From: Amblyornis subalaris
Taxonomy: Eukaryota; Chordata; Aves; Passeriformes; Ptilonorhynchidae
DNA length: 64,000 nucleotides
Assembly (NCBI GenBank): GCA_018881555.1
Contig: JACAXG010000034.1
Location: 757,327-821,326 of the forward strand
Direction: 5' to 3'
Shown here piece by piece: positions 41,601-56,376 of the stretch. Under the pieces are notes generated by a model, which worked only from the letters and a program-made list of their open reading frames with translations, did no database searches and was not told where the DNA came from. The position numbers and the translations under genes were made by a program. Numbering within the stretch: position 1 is the stretch's first letter; the number at the start of each line of letters is the position of its first letter.

Positions 41601-44600
41601 TCCAGCAGGATTTTGTAAAAGATGCTGACAGCTAGGACAGATCAAGGAGATTCTAGACATCCATCAGGGTTCATTATAACTGAATAAAGAGATTCAGTAT
41701 GATAGGAGCATTTGGAAGACACTTGGGACTGGTTCACTTCACTCCCTGTAATTGTATATGACAGTTTGTATGTTCATAGATGTGGTGGGTAATGCTAATT
41801 TATGTTTTTACATCACATTTCCTATTTTCCTATCAGAAATTTCCTATTTGTCTTTCTCCTCACATTTTTGGGAAAAGAGGATTTTTGCAAGCAGTTTTCT
41901 CATAGCAAAGCCTGAGTTAGTCTATAGAAAGATTTATCAGTGGAAAACTCTTCTCATGCAAAGGGCTGAATTTTCCATATCTGTCTCTTCAAATCCTTGG
42001 TTTACCAAACTCTAGCTACTGGTTTTGGCATAGGCTAGTATGGCTGAGTGAAATTGATTTTTTGAATCTGAGCTCAAATTCTGTAACTGCTGACTTTTTA
42101 TTTTCCTTAAATCTCTGCAATGTTCCCTGGTTATAGAATTGGCTGAAAACAGATGTAGTAGCATTCCTTAAAATGTCCTTCTGGGCATTCATTTACTTTT
42201 CAACAGTGTTCAGTAAATTTGAGNGATGCATTACAACATTTTTCTACTGTACTGAATTAAATTTCACCATCTTGCCAACACTCTTCGGAATAGCTAAAAG
42301 TCAAACATGGAATGTGANTGCGTTGTGCTGTTTACAGAATTGGCTCATGCATCAGGCACCACCAGAACTGTACTCAATTGATTTACACTTCCTCCTTGTA
42401 GACTCCAGGCTTTATCTTGCAACTTACCAGGAGCTACTCTTGTAAACTGGTCACCTCTTGGGTTACACTGGCACATCCTCCTGTGGTGCATACACACGTG
42501 TGGGTGTGGATACAGAATCTCCCAAGCTGCAGAGATCAGTGAGTTTGGACCTGCTGAGGCTGGATGCTGCAGAGGAGGGGTCCATGGTAGGAGAAGGGCA
42601 GCAGTTTGTGAAACAGGAATTATCCAGTTGAAGTGTGTTTGGGAAGTCAGGATGTTGTTCTCATTTTTGTCTTTGGAACCTTTTCCTTATTTCCCCAATT
42701 ATACTACAAATTTCTACCTCCTTTCAAGACATCATTCATGAGTAAAAAGGGATTTTACTGTGAATTCCACTGGAAAAGAAATGCTGTGACCTGCAGAANT
42801 TTCAAAGCAAGAGATGTTGCTTCAGTACACAAAAGTGATTTGATAAGCCATTTTGATTTGTAGAGGCTTCTGATCCACTTCATTTTCATGTTGCTCCCTG
42901 GCTGTACATACACCTCAGTGCAACACTGCTGTGTTTCTTCTTNGGGTTTTCTGCAGCGGTAGGGTGGCAAGGAAGAATTATCATGTTGGTGCAGAGGAAT
43001 GAGAGGAAGGCCTAGGCAATTTGGATATATGTGTATCTCCTGGCAGTGGGGATTCATAATGGTCAGAATTATGCTCATGCTGCATAGCAGGGATACAGGA
43101 ACTTGAGAGTCTCAGTGCTTGAAGGGAATGTAGTGAGGAGAGGAACAGCAAGGGGGAAGTATAGGACTGTGCAGAGTCCTATACTTACACCTCTTGGAGN
43201 GCTCTCTGTTTCACACTGACATCCATCGTTACATTCACTCAAATTAAAAGTTCATCTGAAACGTAGTAATAATGTTGCCTCAAAATTCAGAATTTCTGGA
43301 AGGTTAGATTTTGCCATTGCAAAAAGGTATGAGGTGCCAGTAGGCTGCCATANCTGTATTATAGCTTGAGTGCATTTAAGTGTTTAAAAATAATAGAATA
43401 GCCGAACAAATATATTAAAAATATGAAAATATATTTGATTGAAATTGGAGAGAAAATAATTTAGTGGATTAAGGTTTGTTTCGTAGTTCTATTCTGCTAG
43501 ATCAGAACTGAACTATATTAAGAGTATGGATAATATTAACTGGAATTATATATACTTTGAATCGTGCTCCTGGAAAACCTTGAAAAAGCAAGCAGGCCAA
43601 GTCTATTGGCATCAGCCGTCATTCATTAGTCACCTCACCTTTCCCCCAAAACAGGGCAAAATTCAGACAAGCCTATCATGACAGAAAAGGGTAGTAGCCT
43701 TTTCTCTTTCCCAAGGATTCACCTGACATATCAAAAATAAAATTATGATAAGTAGTACAGCAGTCTTCTGTTCTGTGAGTTATCCGTTGCCTGTTATTTA
43801 GAGTTTAGAACCTACATTGGTCTTCTCTTTGTAATTCAGCTGATAAAGTCCATTTCTATACATCCAGTTCTTTTCTGAAAGAGTGCTAAGATGTTTCAGT
43901 GATCAGATTAGGTTCATGTGATCTGGTGGATCAGTGTAAGATTAGGAAAAGGTGGAAGCAAAAGATCAAAAGAAGAGTTAAAGGTATTTTTTGTAACATA
44001 TCTGCTTCTATACCTATGTTTTTCATATAGGTAGTTAACACACTTATTAATGGAAATAAGGATTTTCCAGTGCAAAATGTATTCAAGATTTATAGTTCAA
44101 TCAAAAATATTCATACTTCGTTAGTCACATTTTAGGTGGAGGATTGTATTTATCTACTGAAAATAAGATTCAAGTATGACAACTTTGTATTTTTTATTCT
44201 CTGTTTTCTTTTAAACAAATGACTGAAAAGAAAAAAAAAGGACAAAAAAGAGCTTTGTTAGAGTTCTCTGGTCAACGGCCACTGTGTGGCTGATTTTTCT
44301 GTTTACGATGCTGCATCTATGCATGGTTTTCTAGTATAATTCAAACCAGAATAACTAACCTCTGGGAAATGGTAGCATTTTCGTATGTATAAGCTAAGAT
44401 TGTTTTCTGAGCATTTGTCTTGAACTATATTATGAATCTTCTATCTGTAAAAGTCCAGCTGAGGTAGCAGAAAGCCAGTAATGCTTGTGCAAAACTTAGT
44501 TTTCAGTAATTGTTTTTTGTCAAGGCTGAGCTTCCCTTGCTTTCTAGCTGAGAACATGGATTGTCTTAAACAAAGGTGGTTCAAAAGATCAGTGCATCCC

Positions 44601-47600
44601 AATTTCATAAAATGAAAAGTTCTTAAAAAAAATACTTAAGAAAAGTTAGCCCTGTTTTTGAGTACGTGGTCTCTGGTTTTCCAGGCTTCTGTTCTTGCTT
44701 GTTTTATACCTGTTTCTACTCATTTGCAAGTAATCTAGATTAGTCAATTAGAGTGTCTTCAAAACTTCATTAAGATTAGAAAAAGGGTTTTGCTATATAT
44801 AGCCTTGATAAACACTGTAAGGCGGCTTACACATGTTGTAATCCTTTAAAACCTCACTCCTACTCCTTAATATACTAAATGAAATTGTTTGTGAATGCTT
44901 GGTAAGCCTTCAGCAACATTTTTAGTGGATTCACCTCAGCGGTGACTGGACCTAGTCTCTTTCTGAGTTTTTCAGGGTCTGTGGGAGGTGTTCTTAACCA
45001 AAATGCAATTTTTCTAATCTTTTGAAATTCCTTGGCCTAGTCTTTCAAGTGATTAATGAGATATAAGCTCATTAAACATCAGAGTGCAAGAAAGTCACCA
45101 ATAGCATGTGGAATGCATTGTGGTTTGTCCCAGGTAATGTTAATATAGAATGACAAGCATTGAAGCAAAATAATATCTCCTCAGAAATGATTTATGATGT
45201 TTGTATTGTGGTCCATGCATTTAAGAAAAAAGCACATGGAAGAGCAATACATGATCAGTGTGATGGTGACCATCCTAGCTACTGGACTCCATTTCTGTGT
45301 TTGGAGGCACCATGAAAAGGAAAACTGAGTATTCTGAGAGTTGAGAAAAGAATATAAATCAGTAGTTATATAAAATTGTCAGCACAAGAGTCCTGCTTAG
45401 ACACATCCAATGGGTCCTGCTAAAGGAGGGCTTTCCATAGACAGATGGGAAGAGGGAAGCAAGGGGCATACTTTTTAAATTAAAGTGAACTTTTTCAGCT
45501 CTACGTGGGTTCAATATATGTAAGAATCTCTGCTTCTCAGTGCTGTGCTGCCATCTGTTCCCTGTACGCACATCCATGCTTCCTTGAGTTGCTGTTCCTT
45601 CTGTACTGTTTGCTGAATTTCCCATCCCTTGTGTAGCCTTCTGTTCTTCTGCCCCCTTTGCTAGCATGTGTGTTCCAGACCCGATGCATTTTTATTGCAG
45701 CCCCGTTTCTCTCTTCCCCTGCCTGCACAGACAATTCTCCGCTTTTCTGTGCATCTCTGTGTTCTGCTGCCCACCAGATGGGCAATCCAGGAGAGTTTCA
45801 CTGATCAGACCTTCTCTGAAGTTCTGATTTCTATTCAAGTAAATATTGACATTGAAAACATTACAGATTTCTAGGTAAAATCACTTTAGCAGCTTGGGAT
45901 CAGAGTAATCTTCCAGGATTTCCTAATATTCCTCCCCTCCTTTTTCTTTCTTGCTGTGCAATACATGCAGACATGAAATAGAGCAGATTTAGTGTAGTTT
46001 TGCACCATCTGCTTATCCAGTATAATTTAAAATTTTAAACTTTAGCTCAGATGTATTCATCCTAGGTTCTTAACAACTGATTATTTGTAAACTTGGGTAG
46101 GCTTTGGATTTTTTTCCTTTGGTGATGGTGGGATACTGTTGGATAAATGCCATGAGTTGAAGCAGGAGGTGCTTGCGCTTCCTCGAGCTCTATGTTATGA
46201 CAGCAGGTACTATTCTCTCCCTGCCTCTAAACTTATTGGAAGCTTTGAAAAAATTCTAGCCAAGAAAAGATGCCCTTATTCTAATGCTTTTATGTTATTG
46301 TGTTGCATGTTAGCTTTGCTGGCTGTTACCCTTTATTTGATGTGTATAGCATCAGCAGCTTTCCTAAAATACAGAACTTTATAGGAGATCCTGAGTTAAG
46401 TTCCATTCACTGCTGTTGCATATACATCAGGTTTCAGATCCTGGTCAAATTCTTATCTGAAAGGATTGACAGGTTGGATTGTGTGGTTTTCTTTTGGTTT
46501 TTAATTTCATTTTGGGTGGGTGTCTGTGTTTCTTGTACCACCATAGTTCTTACTAAAATACTATTTCAGAATCTCAGTGCTTTGATGGTTGTGAAAATTG
46601 GAAACATGTTTGCAGATGGAGTTCCTATGACCAATGTACTCCATTTAGGTTAAAACCACTTTTACTTTTTTATTTAAATAGCTTATATCCTTTCTGTTTG
46701 GTTACCCTGATAACACTACACCAGAAATCAGTCATATCCCTTCTCTTCATTTCCTGTTGACCAAGAAAGTAGGGTGTCCTTTTGATCTTGTTCACTGTGC
46801 CTGTTCCAGCTCTAGATTTCTGCAATGCTGACGTGGCAAAATAAAACTTTTTTTAAAAGTTACGTGTTTATCTGTGCATTGTATGCTTTTGTCACAGCCA
46901 TGTGGAAGTTTGTTGTGCTGTTCACTGTAATTTAGGGAAACAAATATGATTAAATTTGTACATATAGTAGTCACATTTGTAGTCATACACTATGTATGAC
47001 TATTATGCATACCCATAAGAAAGAGAAAGGAATTGTAAAGAAAACAGTTCTCTAGCATTTGTGAGAATCTAGGGATGATAAGCTCAAGGAAAGTAAGAGA
47101 TTGAAGGTGCAAAAGATACTTGATATCCATCTCTTCTTAATCATAGAGATAGAAATATAACCTTTCCTAGACAAATTAGCAGAGCTCACACTTTGCTTTA
47201 TACTGCCAAAGTTGAACCAACTCTACTTAATCAACAGGGTATGGGTGTTGATCCTTTTGTGTATCAAAGTGATACTGCTTTTCTGATGCTATCAAGAGTC
47301 CTGCTGCTCTCTTGTTTTTTTAATCTCCAGCATTAGTGTCTAATAGTAGGGTTTCTTTTTTTAAAAACCAAAATCCTGTCTACTTTTCAGCTCCACACCC
47401 AATGATGATGAGATTTCTATCCATCCTCTTCCTCCTAAAACCTTCTGTTNGGAGGAATATAACTCAAATTTTAGCTTGCTCTACATCAAAGGAGCTCACC
47501 AGCTTCTGACTGCACAGAGTGTTTAAGCATCTCCTAAATATGACATTTCTTGGCACTCCTTTTTGAACATAAAGCCTCCTCAGTCCCAGCCCATTAGTTT

Positions 47601-49718
47601 CCTTTTTTTGCTTTATTCATATGGCAGGAGCCTCTGTGGTGAAAATATTCTTCCTCCTTACTCCTACAGATGTCCTTGTCACTCATTCAGCACTTACTTC
47701 CCAGGAGTTCTGATGAGAAAAATTAAATTACTCCGGGAAGCTGCAAGACCAGCAACCTGAGGATGAAATATAGGATAAAGTAGAGTGAAGCAATAGAGGG
47801 GAGTAGTCTCCCTGGTAACTCTCTTACATCTGTGTGCTGCATAGGAGGAAGACTGAATCTTCAAGCAAGTGACACATGATACAGAAATTTGTACTTTTTT
47901 CCAGTAGCTGTTGCAAAGAACTGCAGATATTTGTAGTATTGAGCAGGCTGTAGCACAAGAAAATGCTTGGATTATCTAGTTTTTTTCCATGCTTATTTTC
48001 TTTTCACAAAGAGGCATGAAAAAATCTTTTATGTTTATAGTTTCGTGGGTATAAATGAGGAAAATGAGGTGACTTACCCAAGGTGCTGGAGTGCAGCAGT
48101 AGCACAGCAGGAGTGGGCTGTTCTCTCACTGTGTCTGAGCCCTTCCCCTAAGGAATGTTGCTTTCTCAAAAATGTCGTTTTCTCACATTCCTCTTAGGTT
48201 ACTGTCCTGTCATCTCAAATTCTGTTGTTATTAGTGATAGCATCGCTACTGGTGGAAATAATGCTTNTGTTTCTCTTGTCAGACAAGCTCATCAGTCTGA
48301 CTTAGTGCTGGTAAAGTGTTTGAACTTTTTTTTTTAAAAAGACATTTATTGCTATTTTAAAAACTAAAGTCTTATCTTAAAAACTACTAGCTTTTGCTTT
48401 TAAAGGACAAAAGTTAGGGTTATTTANGAGACTGTTCACAGTGTCATAATCTGGATAGGGTTAATTATAGATGCTATTGCTAGAGCAGCAGATTTATAGT
48501 AACTTTGAATGAAGTGATATATCAGAAACTAGTGCCCACAACATTCTTCTGTAACTTCGTATTTTTTTCTTCTGTGGTTTGTTGTAAGCCTTGGTGCTCA
48601 CTGTATGATGATCGTGTGNGGAGAAAGGGCTACAGAACTTAATATGATAAAACATTCATAGTATTTAGATGGCTGTTGAAGGAACCTTAGTTTAGAGATA
48701 TTTTTCTCAAGATTTTTTATTTTAGAGCCTTTTCCATCAGTCTTGCACTTCCTGAATACCTGTGATGGCCGCAGGGAGTGAGGGTGCAGCTCGGAAGAGC
48801 AGCACATTGCCCAGTCCAGCAGCTGCTTGCGGCACACACACCCTGGCTCTCCCAGGGCTGACTTGTTATAATCTGGCATCACGTGGTCTCCTGGGGAAGG
48901 TGGTGGCTGCAGAACATTTCCTTTGCCGAGGAAGGGTTTACAAGAGGATCTGTTGATCCTGAAGTCCAAACTATCCAGCTGAAGGAAAAACTTACTTGCT
49001 GTAAGTTCGTATTTTATGCTGACGGCATGTAAGTACCTCACTTCTGGAGATGTTTGTCCTGGAGAAGCAATTACTACTTTTCTGCCTGCCTTTGTAGTTA
49101 AAATCAAATGCATTTAGCATAGTTTTATTAGCACACAGTGCTGCTTAAGAACACAATCCGTTTTTCCAGGATTAACATTGTACATAATTCTGTGGGGGCA
49201 GTTTGAATCTCTAATGCCGTTTACAAGTGGATTGAGATTCATGCCAGAATTCTGGATTTTTTTCCTTTCCTGAGCTCCCAGGGGAACATGGGGGGGAACA
49301 TCTTATTTCAGATGTTTTGCATATTTCCTACCTTATTGTGTTAAATTCTTTATCTAAATCAAATGCAGTAATTTTGAAGTACAGACATTTTTCATGCCCA
49401 TTTCTTAACAATTTAAAATACATAGTTCTTGATTATAAACATGTATTTCACATATATGTTCTGGAGTTTTCTTTCTGTCATTGGTTAAAATTTTTCTGTA
49501 TCTGTCTTTTTATTACTACGAAATTGATAATTATTTGTAGAAATGTTTGTCTTAATTTGAAAAAAAGTTACTGTGAACTATAGATTAAAATCACAGAATT
49601 TTGAAGCATAATATTCTTGTGCATTTTCTTTGTCTAATTGCAATTATTTCAGATTTTCTTTCAGTTTAATTGCTGAAGTTTGGTGGGAAATTAATCACCA
49701 TGCCTCTCTTTCTTACAG
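38656..49718 (+). other. DLG1: 11-kb intron between PDZ3 and its C-terminal helix
   Basis: The largest intron fully in the window (11063 bp). A TA-rich low-complexity tract lies at 41355-41440. A locally GC-richer block at about 48760-48960 contains the longest open frame in the window (antisense 48598-49113), without recognised similarity. Other open frames are short and unsupported on both strands. No exon or known repeat family is recognised. Confidence 0.7.
41355..41440. repeat. TA-rich low-complexity tract ending in TG repeat
   Basis: Runs of TATTATATATA-type sequence, a T-run with an N at 41404, then TATGTATGTATATA and GTGTGTGTG. Confidence 0.8.
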
Positions 49719-49833
49719 AATACAGTCGTTTTGAAGCTAAAATCCATGATTTACGGGAACAGATGATGAACAGTAGCATTAGTTCAGGATCAGGATCTTT
49801 GCGAACCAGCCAGAAGAGATCCCTCTATGTCAG
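49719..49833 (+). CDS. DLG1: DLG1 exon: post-PDZ3 helix, Ser-rich linker, start of SH3
   Basis: 115 nt: two bases finishing a glutamate, 37 codons, two bases of an arginine. It encodes [20 protein letters not shown], then [31 protein letters not shown] is the extra alpha helix packed against PDZ3 in DLG proteins. [13 protein letters not shown] is a serine-rich hinge, and KRSLYVR begins the first SH3 strand. All of it is near-invariant in DLG1 to DLG4, so this small exon is confidently placed despite long introns on both sides. Confidence 0.97.
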
Positions 49834-52800
49834 GTAATCATCTTTTTCATAGTATTTCTACTGTGTTTTTCTGCTTTTCTGTAGACTTAGCAAATAATGG
49901 TATGAAAATGCAAATACTGAAATACTAAGTATTAAACTTAACAGGTGGATACTTACATGCAAATGTAATAAAAATAAAACTTAATTTAGATTGGTTAATG
50001 TAATACAGCTGAACAAGAAGTAATATCCCTGAGATACTATATCGACTTTGAAGAGTGGTGCTATTACTTGCTTTTTATCCTGGCTTTGAGAGAGATGGTA
50101 ATCCTTCAGCAAAAACATAAATTTATTCTTTAGGTGAGTGTATGTGAAGTCTTAACAACTTGCTTAGTTCAGTTTGTGTTTCTGTGACAGTAGTCTTCAT
50201 ATTCTCCCTTGTTCAGTACTTGAATTCAAATTTATAGTCTTTCCTTTCTTAAGGTTTGACAGATTTCCATCTTCTTTCCTTCACTTTAGTTTAGTTTTAT
50301 TCTTGGCTTATACTAAGAAATCTTATTTCTATATCCAATGGCATTTTGTTATGGAATCTTTTTCCATGGTAACCAGGAGAGAAAATGCAAAGCAAATGAA
50401 CTGAGTATACTTCATTAATTTTTTCATATCAAGTTCAACATAAAGGAGGCTAAAAGGAAGTGGAAACATACGAGCATGAAGCAGATGAGAAAATAGGTGG
50501 TTTCGCAGGGAAATTGTGGCAAGGTGCAGCTTATTCATGTGTCACCTAACTCCTACATCAGTTGTCATATACTGACAAAGCATAACATTTCAAGTATGGA
50601 ACATGGATAAAAGGATTGCATTTTTAAAAATAGATTGATTTTTAAGTTCTCCAAATCAGCTCATCTCTGGATTGAATCGGGGCCAGCAATAGTCTCTTGG
50701 TAGGGGCCAGAATGTTTCAACAGAGCAGGTAAGACTTCAGGTAGTTGTGGTGCTTGGTTTAAAATGTTGCAGGACCTTACTGGTTTAGCTGCTAAAAGTA
50801 AGCAGGCTCAGGTGCTGTTGACTTTTCCCATCCAAAGCAGATACTGTTTTGTTTATGGGGTGTTCTGTCTATTGAGCTGTGGGAAAGGAAGCGAGTCACA
50901 GACAAAGCAGTTACCTGAGTAATTGCATTGATGCTCGGAAAAGTCACGGTCCTTTGTAACCTATTTCTGAAGGCTTTGACACAAATGTAGCTAGTTACTC
51001 AGAGGGCTTCAGTTTAGCTTGATTCTAACAGGTAGTTCCCATGTTTTGACTTATTGTTTTAGTAGCTGAATTCTGTTTTTTCAGACCTGAGCCTACTTTT
51101 TTTTTTAATACTTTTGCCTGCCTTAAATATTTCGAGGGTCAAAATTTAAATCTTTAAAGATAAATGCCTTAAATACTAAGGGTAAGTGCTTGATATCACA
51201 GTTATCCGTGTCTTTGAGTTTCCACAGGTAGGTGTACATATGGACATTGTACTGAGATCTTCCTTTCCATAATCCCAAGATTTATTGCTTTAGCCCTCGT
51301 CATATAACTAAGCCTAAACAATTCTAAATGCTTTTATTTTGCTTGGTTAGCTATAGCTTGATTAGGATATAAACTGCTTATGCTCATGTTCACACATTGG
51401 TCTGATATTTTAAGCCACTGGCAAGCATTTTATGTTTATGTAGCTTTTATTCCAGTGATGGAAGTTGTTGAGCTTTTGACTTTTCCAGCTTCTGCAGAAC
51501 TTGCAGCCTTCTCCAGGTTGTTGGCAGAAGCCTCATGGGGACTGGTGATTCCTGTTCCAAGAAAGGTTCTTGAAGCTCAATAATCAGTATTGTTATAAGT
51601 CAGAACAAAAATCTAAAATGCAAAAATTCCACAGCAAAAGTACTTTTCTACCCACATCTCTTTACAGAAGGTGCTGCTAGGGCTTTTGAGATCTGCTCTT
51701 ATCATCCCACCAAAAGTTGCCAAAGACTGGTAGGCAACTTTGTATGCACAGAATGGGTTCACATCTGTTCTGTCTGGTTTCTGATGTAATTTTCACCACA
51801 TTGAAGTAACTTTTATGAATATTTTCACATATTGCTATATACTGACAGAACATGTTAATTATCCACCTTATCCCTTGTAAGAAGTCACTCTGGTGTAATC
51901 ATACTGTACTTTTAATTGTACCAATTCAAAGCCAATTTTAGTAACTGGAGCTCTCTTTTTTCAGTTTTGGATATGCCTTAAAAGATGCCAGTTATGTAAC
52001 AAAATGCTGAATTGAATGGTAAATCCAACAGTAAAATGTTTATAGGTGTTCAATCACAAGTGCAAAAAACCTATTTAAAAAAATACTTGGAAAACAGTCT
52101 GTGGTGATTTCTCAAAATCATGGTAACAAATTCTCAAATGAGATCAGATACATCATTGTAGCCCTGTAAGCATGGTATCTATATGAACAGTCTGCATGTA
52201 AACAGCATTTTTGGGGTATTATGTAATATGAAGGAAAAGGCAATTGTGTTTGCCTGAAAGTGCAATTTGAAGTGAAATGACAGATTTTTCTTCTTAATTG
52301 TATGTATATCAAAAAATGAGGAACAGCAATCTAGGAAACAGTCCTTGGAGGGCAATACAAATACAGCAATTAAGCAGCAGCTAATTATTCGTTTGCATGT
52401 CCAACTCTCCCTCCACACCATATCCCCTGCCCCCAACTAATTCAGATGTACTGATGTGCCTTCTCTTATTTTGCTTTATATTTCTTCTGATCTTTATTCT
52501 AAGAGGAGAGAGATTCTCTCATATAATGTCTCTGGGTTTGCATCTGAGCTCTCTCTCTCTCTCTTGCTATGGTCGTCTGCAGATTCGAAAAGCACATGTG
52601 AGATACTTCCATGGTGTCAAGCTTCTGTGATAATATGTTGAGAGAGAGTAAACCTGTTCCATATTTTATCTCATCTGCTGTGGCAAGTCCTGGTCTGCAA
52701 TGTGCATAGCATTTGAAATCGAAAATTACTTTTACCTTTGTGTGTTTTTCTGACCAGCATGATACATTCCAAATTCGAACAATGGTGCTTAATCATGCTT

Positions 52801-55800
52801 GATCCAGGGTAAAAAATGATTATGTTCCCAAGTTGAAGAAAGTTTACACTTTTAAAATCACTACGAAATTTTAACAAAATCCATTAAAAAAGTAAGATCT
52901 GGTATTAGCAGCAGGCCAAGTGTACTTGCTTGCAGTCTAATTGGGCCATCCCTGTGTTATTCTGATAGTTCAAACATTGTTTCAAACGACTTTCCCAAAC
53001 ACTCNGAAAAAGGGAACCTCCTTTACAAGCTGACCTTCATTGATTCTGAAGTGGTAAAATTAATGTTTCATGAATTAAAACATGGACATGCTTTTGCTGC
53101 AGGAATTCCTGGTTGCTTTGTTCACTGAAGAAATGCATCAGTAAAACTTGATCAACAGCCTATGATATTGAAAGTAATGGATGTGGCCCAGTAAAAAATA
53201 TTCTGGAAAATTTGATACTGTTACACAACCATTAAATTTTTGGCTTTGAAGCATAAACACTCATGAAACATGCAATCTAACTTCAGTTTCTGTAAATGAA
53301 GGAACTGAGTTATCTTTTTTAGTGCTCTTTAGTTTCTGAATAATACNAAGTCAAATAAAAGACAGGACTTGGTGCTTTCTCTATAAAATAATGTTTAGGA
53401 CTTCCCATTTAAATTTAAATAAAACTTTACAGTGAATATCATGGGACTGATCAGAAATACTAAACTTACTTTGAAATAAATTTGTGTTTATAACTTACAC
53501 TAGATAAAGGTATATATGGTATACATGGTAATAAAAGTCTCCATACAGGAAGTTAATAGAAGTGGTATTTTTTATATACCAGTGTGTAGATAAATATGTG
53601 ATCTGGGCTGTGAAATGAGTTCTTCATTGATGACATGCCAGGCATACAGGAAAAGACATGTTAATCACTTGGAATCAAAAGAAATGTTTGTTAATTCTGT
53701 TTGCTTTTGAGGTCATTTATGTGATCATTACCAGTTCCTGGTATTCCTGTAAATTTTAGCTGCTTAATTTTGTCACTAGTGTGTAACACCCTAAATGATC
53801 TTTTTATAAAACTGTCTTCATCAGCTTTGACTTTTTCCCCCCCAATAAAATTATTTTTCTTGAATTGACTTCACCAGAGAAAATGTATTTGATGAAACTG
53901 CCTTTCATTGTGCAAAAACTGTTCTGCATTCAACCAGGAATTCCTGCAGCAAAACCATCTCTCTAGTTGGAAAAGCACATGCTGATATTAATGATTTTAT
54001 CCATTTTTGGTTCCATTTCACTCCTGAGCATTTTTTCTCATGCAGTCAACACGTATGTTAATACTGTTAGGCCCACCTTACAGCTTTTATAAATTTATAT
54101 TCATACTGAAAAATGGAAGTTAAAAGTAGAACTGGTAGAAATCGTTGCGTGAATGCTAACACGAAATCTCAGGAAATAAATGTCATGATTCATGTAATTA
54201 ATTCAGTGAAAATATATACAGCTTGAATCTGCATTGAAAGTACATACTGGATTATGTGCAGTTTACTTTGAGATATGAAATTATATTTGTCCAGAGTGTC
54301 TCTTGAACAAATGCCCAGAATAAATGTGGAGGAATAACTAATATCTGTATAATTTTCTTACTTGCAATATTTTGGCTATTTCAAAGAAAAAAAATAGTTA
54401 TGATTTTTTTAACCCAAAAGATCTTACCATGAAGGTTGCGCTGCTGAAGGAAGGTGGTGTTTCAACCTCCAAGCTATTTCAAATTTGAAGGCCTAAATTT
54501 TGTTATAAACTTAAAGGTATTGCAGATTTAAATATAGGGCTCTGTGTATCAGGAGAGTAAATATTTTGAAGCCATTGTAAAATTTCTGTCTTGTTTTACA
54601 CATTTAAAAAAATATTTATTAAAGCCTTTAATCCTTTAGGAAAAGTTTTTGAAAGGCATGGTGTCTCAAACAACTCTGGTTTTGCAATAGATGCTGAAGA
54701 TTAATTGATCTGACAGAATATTTTGAATTTTTTCCCTGTAAGCAGTTTGTTACTGGTTATTAACAAATACAGTTCAAACCCAAAGAAATACACTCAGTGC
54801 TTTAGAGAGGCAAAATTCACAAAGCTAAAGTACATTTTGGAGCAAACAGGTAATGGCTTAGAGGTACTTTAATGGGTTAAAAATTTCTGTGGTATTAAAT
54901 ATCCAGCAGAAAAAGGTATGTGAGACCGGTGTTTGAGATGAAGAAACAAGCCGAATTTGGACAAAGAAAATGACACCCTTTTAAATCATCACATTGTAAT
55001 CTATTGGTAATACTTTGTGATGGGCTTGGTATCAAGTAAGTTGAATTTGGGTATTGTTTAGAAAGTGCAGCACTGACAAACATACGAGCTGGCAGATGAA
55101 ATAAAGTTCAGGGTTTTTTGGATGGTGTCATACAAGCAGTTATTTTACATAGGTGAGGTTCATGCACCTTTTTCAAATGCAAAAGAAGAGTCCTTAATAA
55201 GACAGAATCTTAGGACTGTCTCTTGCAGTTTGCTAAGAGTTTCCTGTCATCTTTCCTTTCCACATCCTCACTAAACCCTCGGCTGTGCTGAGAGAAACAT
55301 AGTGCAGATATCTTCATTTCCTCAGGGAACTTGTCCAGGTACAAAATGATCCAACAGGGAGAAAAGACATTACTTTTAAACCAGATCAGTTCCATAGCGT
55401 GGAGCATCATGTGCCTTTCCAGACAATTGTGCTTTCATAAGCGAGAAGAGCAACAGGACTCAGTACAAAGCAGGCATGAATGTGGGTAGGGTAATAGTGG
55501 TTTGCATAAACCAATCTTGCTGGCAGAGGGAACATTAATAAAATTGTAGTCATGCAGCTGCTGTTCAGGTATTGTGAGTGCCTATTATTTGAAAACAGGC
55601 TTACCTTAGGAAAAAGGATGAGATTCTTTTGAAATAGTCGTGAATTTTCCAAAAGAATGCCATAAGGTTCTTCGCCTTCAGGTACTACAGTAGCAATGTG
55701 GTGATCAGATCATATTTCTAAGTTGTTTTTTTTCCCTGTGAGGAGGAGACTGACTTTTATTTTAAAGACAGTACTTTTTATTTACTAAAATAATTTCAAT

Positions 55801-56199
55801 TTATATCTTGATATAAAACAGTGTACGTTACAGAACTTCTGACAGTGCTGTATGCTTCAAATACTTCCTTGCCTTTATCCTAGGCTGATAGGTAACTTGC
55901 TCTGTGCAAAGTACTTATTGAATTGCAGGAGGTGTCTTCTGTAGACCTTTTGTAAAGCACAAGAGTTTTGCTCTGGGTGAAATTTTTTCTCATTCATTAA
56001 AACTTAGAACTGTGTGTGGATACTGTACTACATATTCTGTGTGTGTATGAGAGTGCATTCAGCCTGCTTGTAAGTACCCGTCAGAATGATGCAATCATTT
56101 ATGAATAGCACAGGCAGTTTGCTTCATATTTTGTGCTATTCATACCCTCCTGCTTTTTTCTTGCTTTTTTCTATGTTTAATTTTTTCTTTTCAATGTAG
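49834..56199 (+). other. DLG1: 6.4-kb intron before the SH3 exon
   Basis: 6366 bp. It contains a (CT)8 tract at 52549-52564 and AT-rich sequence. No exon is supported. Confidence 0.72.
52549..52564. repeat. (CT)8 microsatellite
   Basis: Eight uninterrupted CT units. Confidence 0.88.
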
Positions 56200-56376
56200 A
56201 GCTCTTTTTGATTATGACAAGACTAAAGATAGTGGCCTTCCAAGTCAAGGATTGAACTTCAAATTTGGCGATATTCTCCATGTCATTAATGCCTCTGATG
56301 ATGAATGGTGGCAAGCACGGCAGGTAACTCCAGATGGAGAAAGTGATGAAATTGGAGTTATCCCAAGCAAACGGAG
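56200..56376 (+). CDS. DLG1: DLG1 exon: SH3 domain core
   Basis: 177 nt: one base finishing an arginine, 58 codons, two bases of an arginine. It encodes [20 protein letters not shown], then [20 protein letters not shown] and [24 protein letters not shown], the DEWW pair and GVIPSKR are the standard SH3 landmarks. In MAGUKs this SH3 does not act mainly as a PxxP binder but folds together with the guanylate-kinase domain across the HOOK region; that is family knowledge. No frame damage is seen. Confidence 0.98.

Noticed and set aside
45359..45785. Overlapping antisense frames, Gln/Ser/Arg-rich
   Set aside because: Two frames open at once over the same bases points to composition rather than coding; no family recognised.
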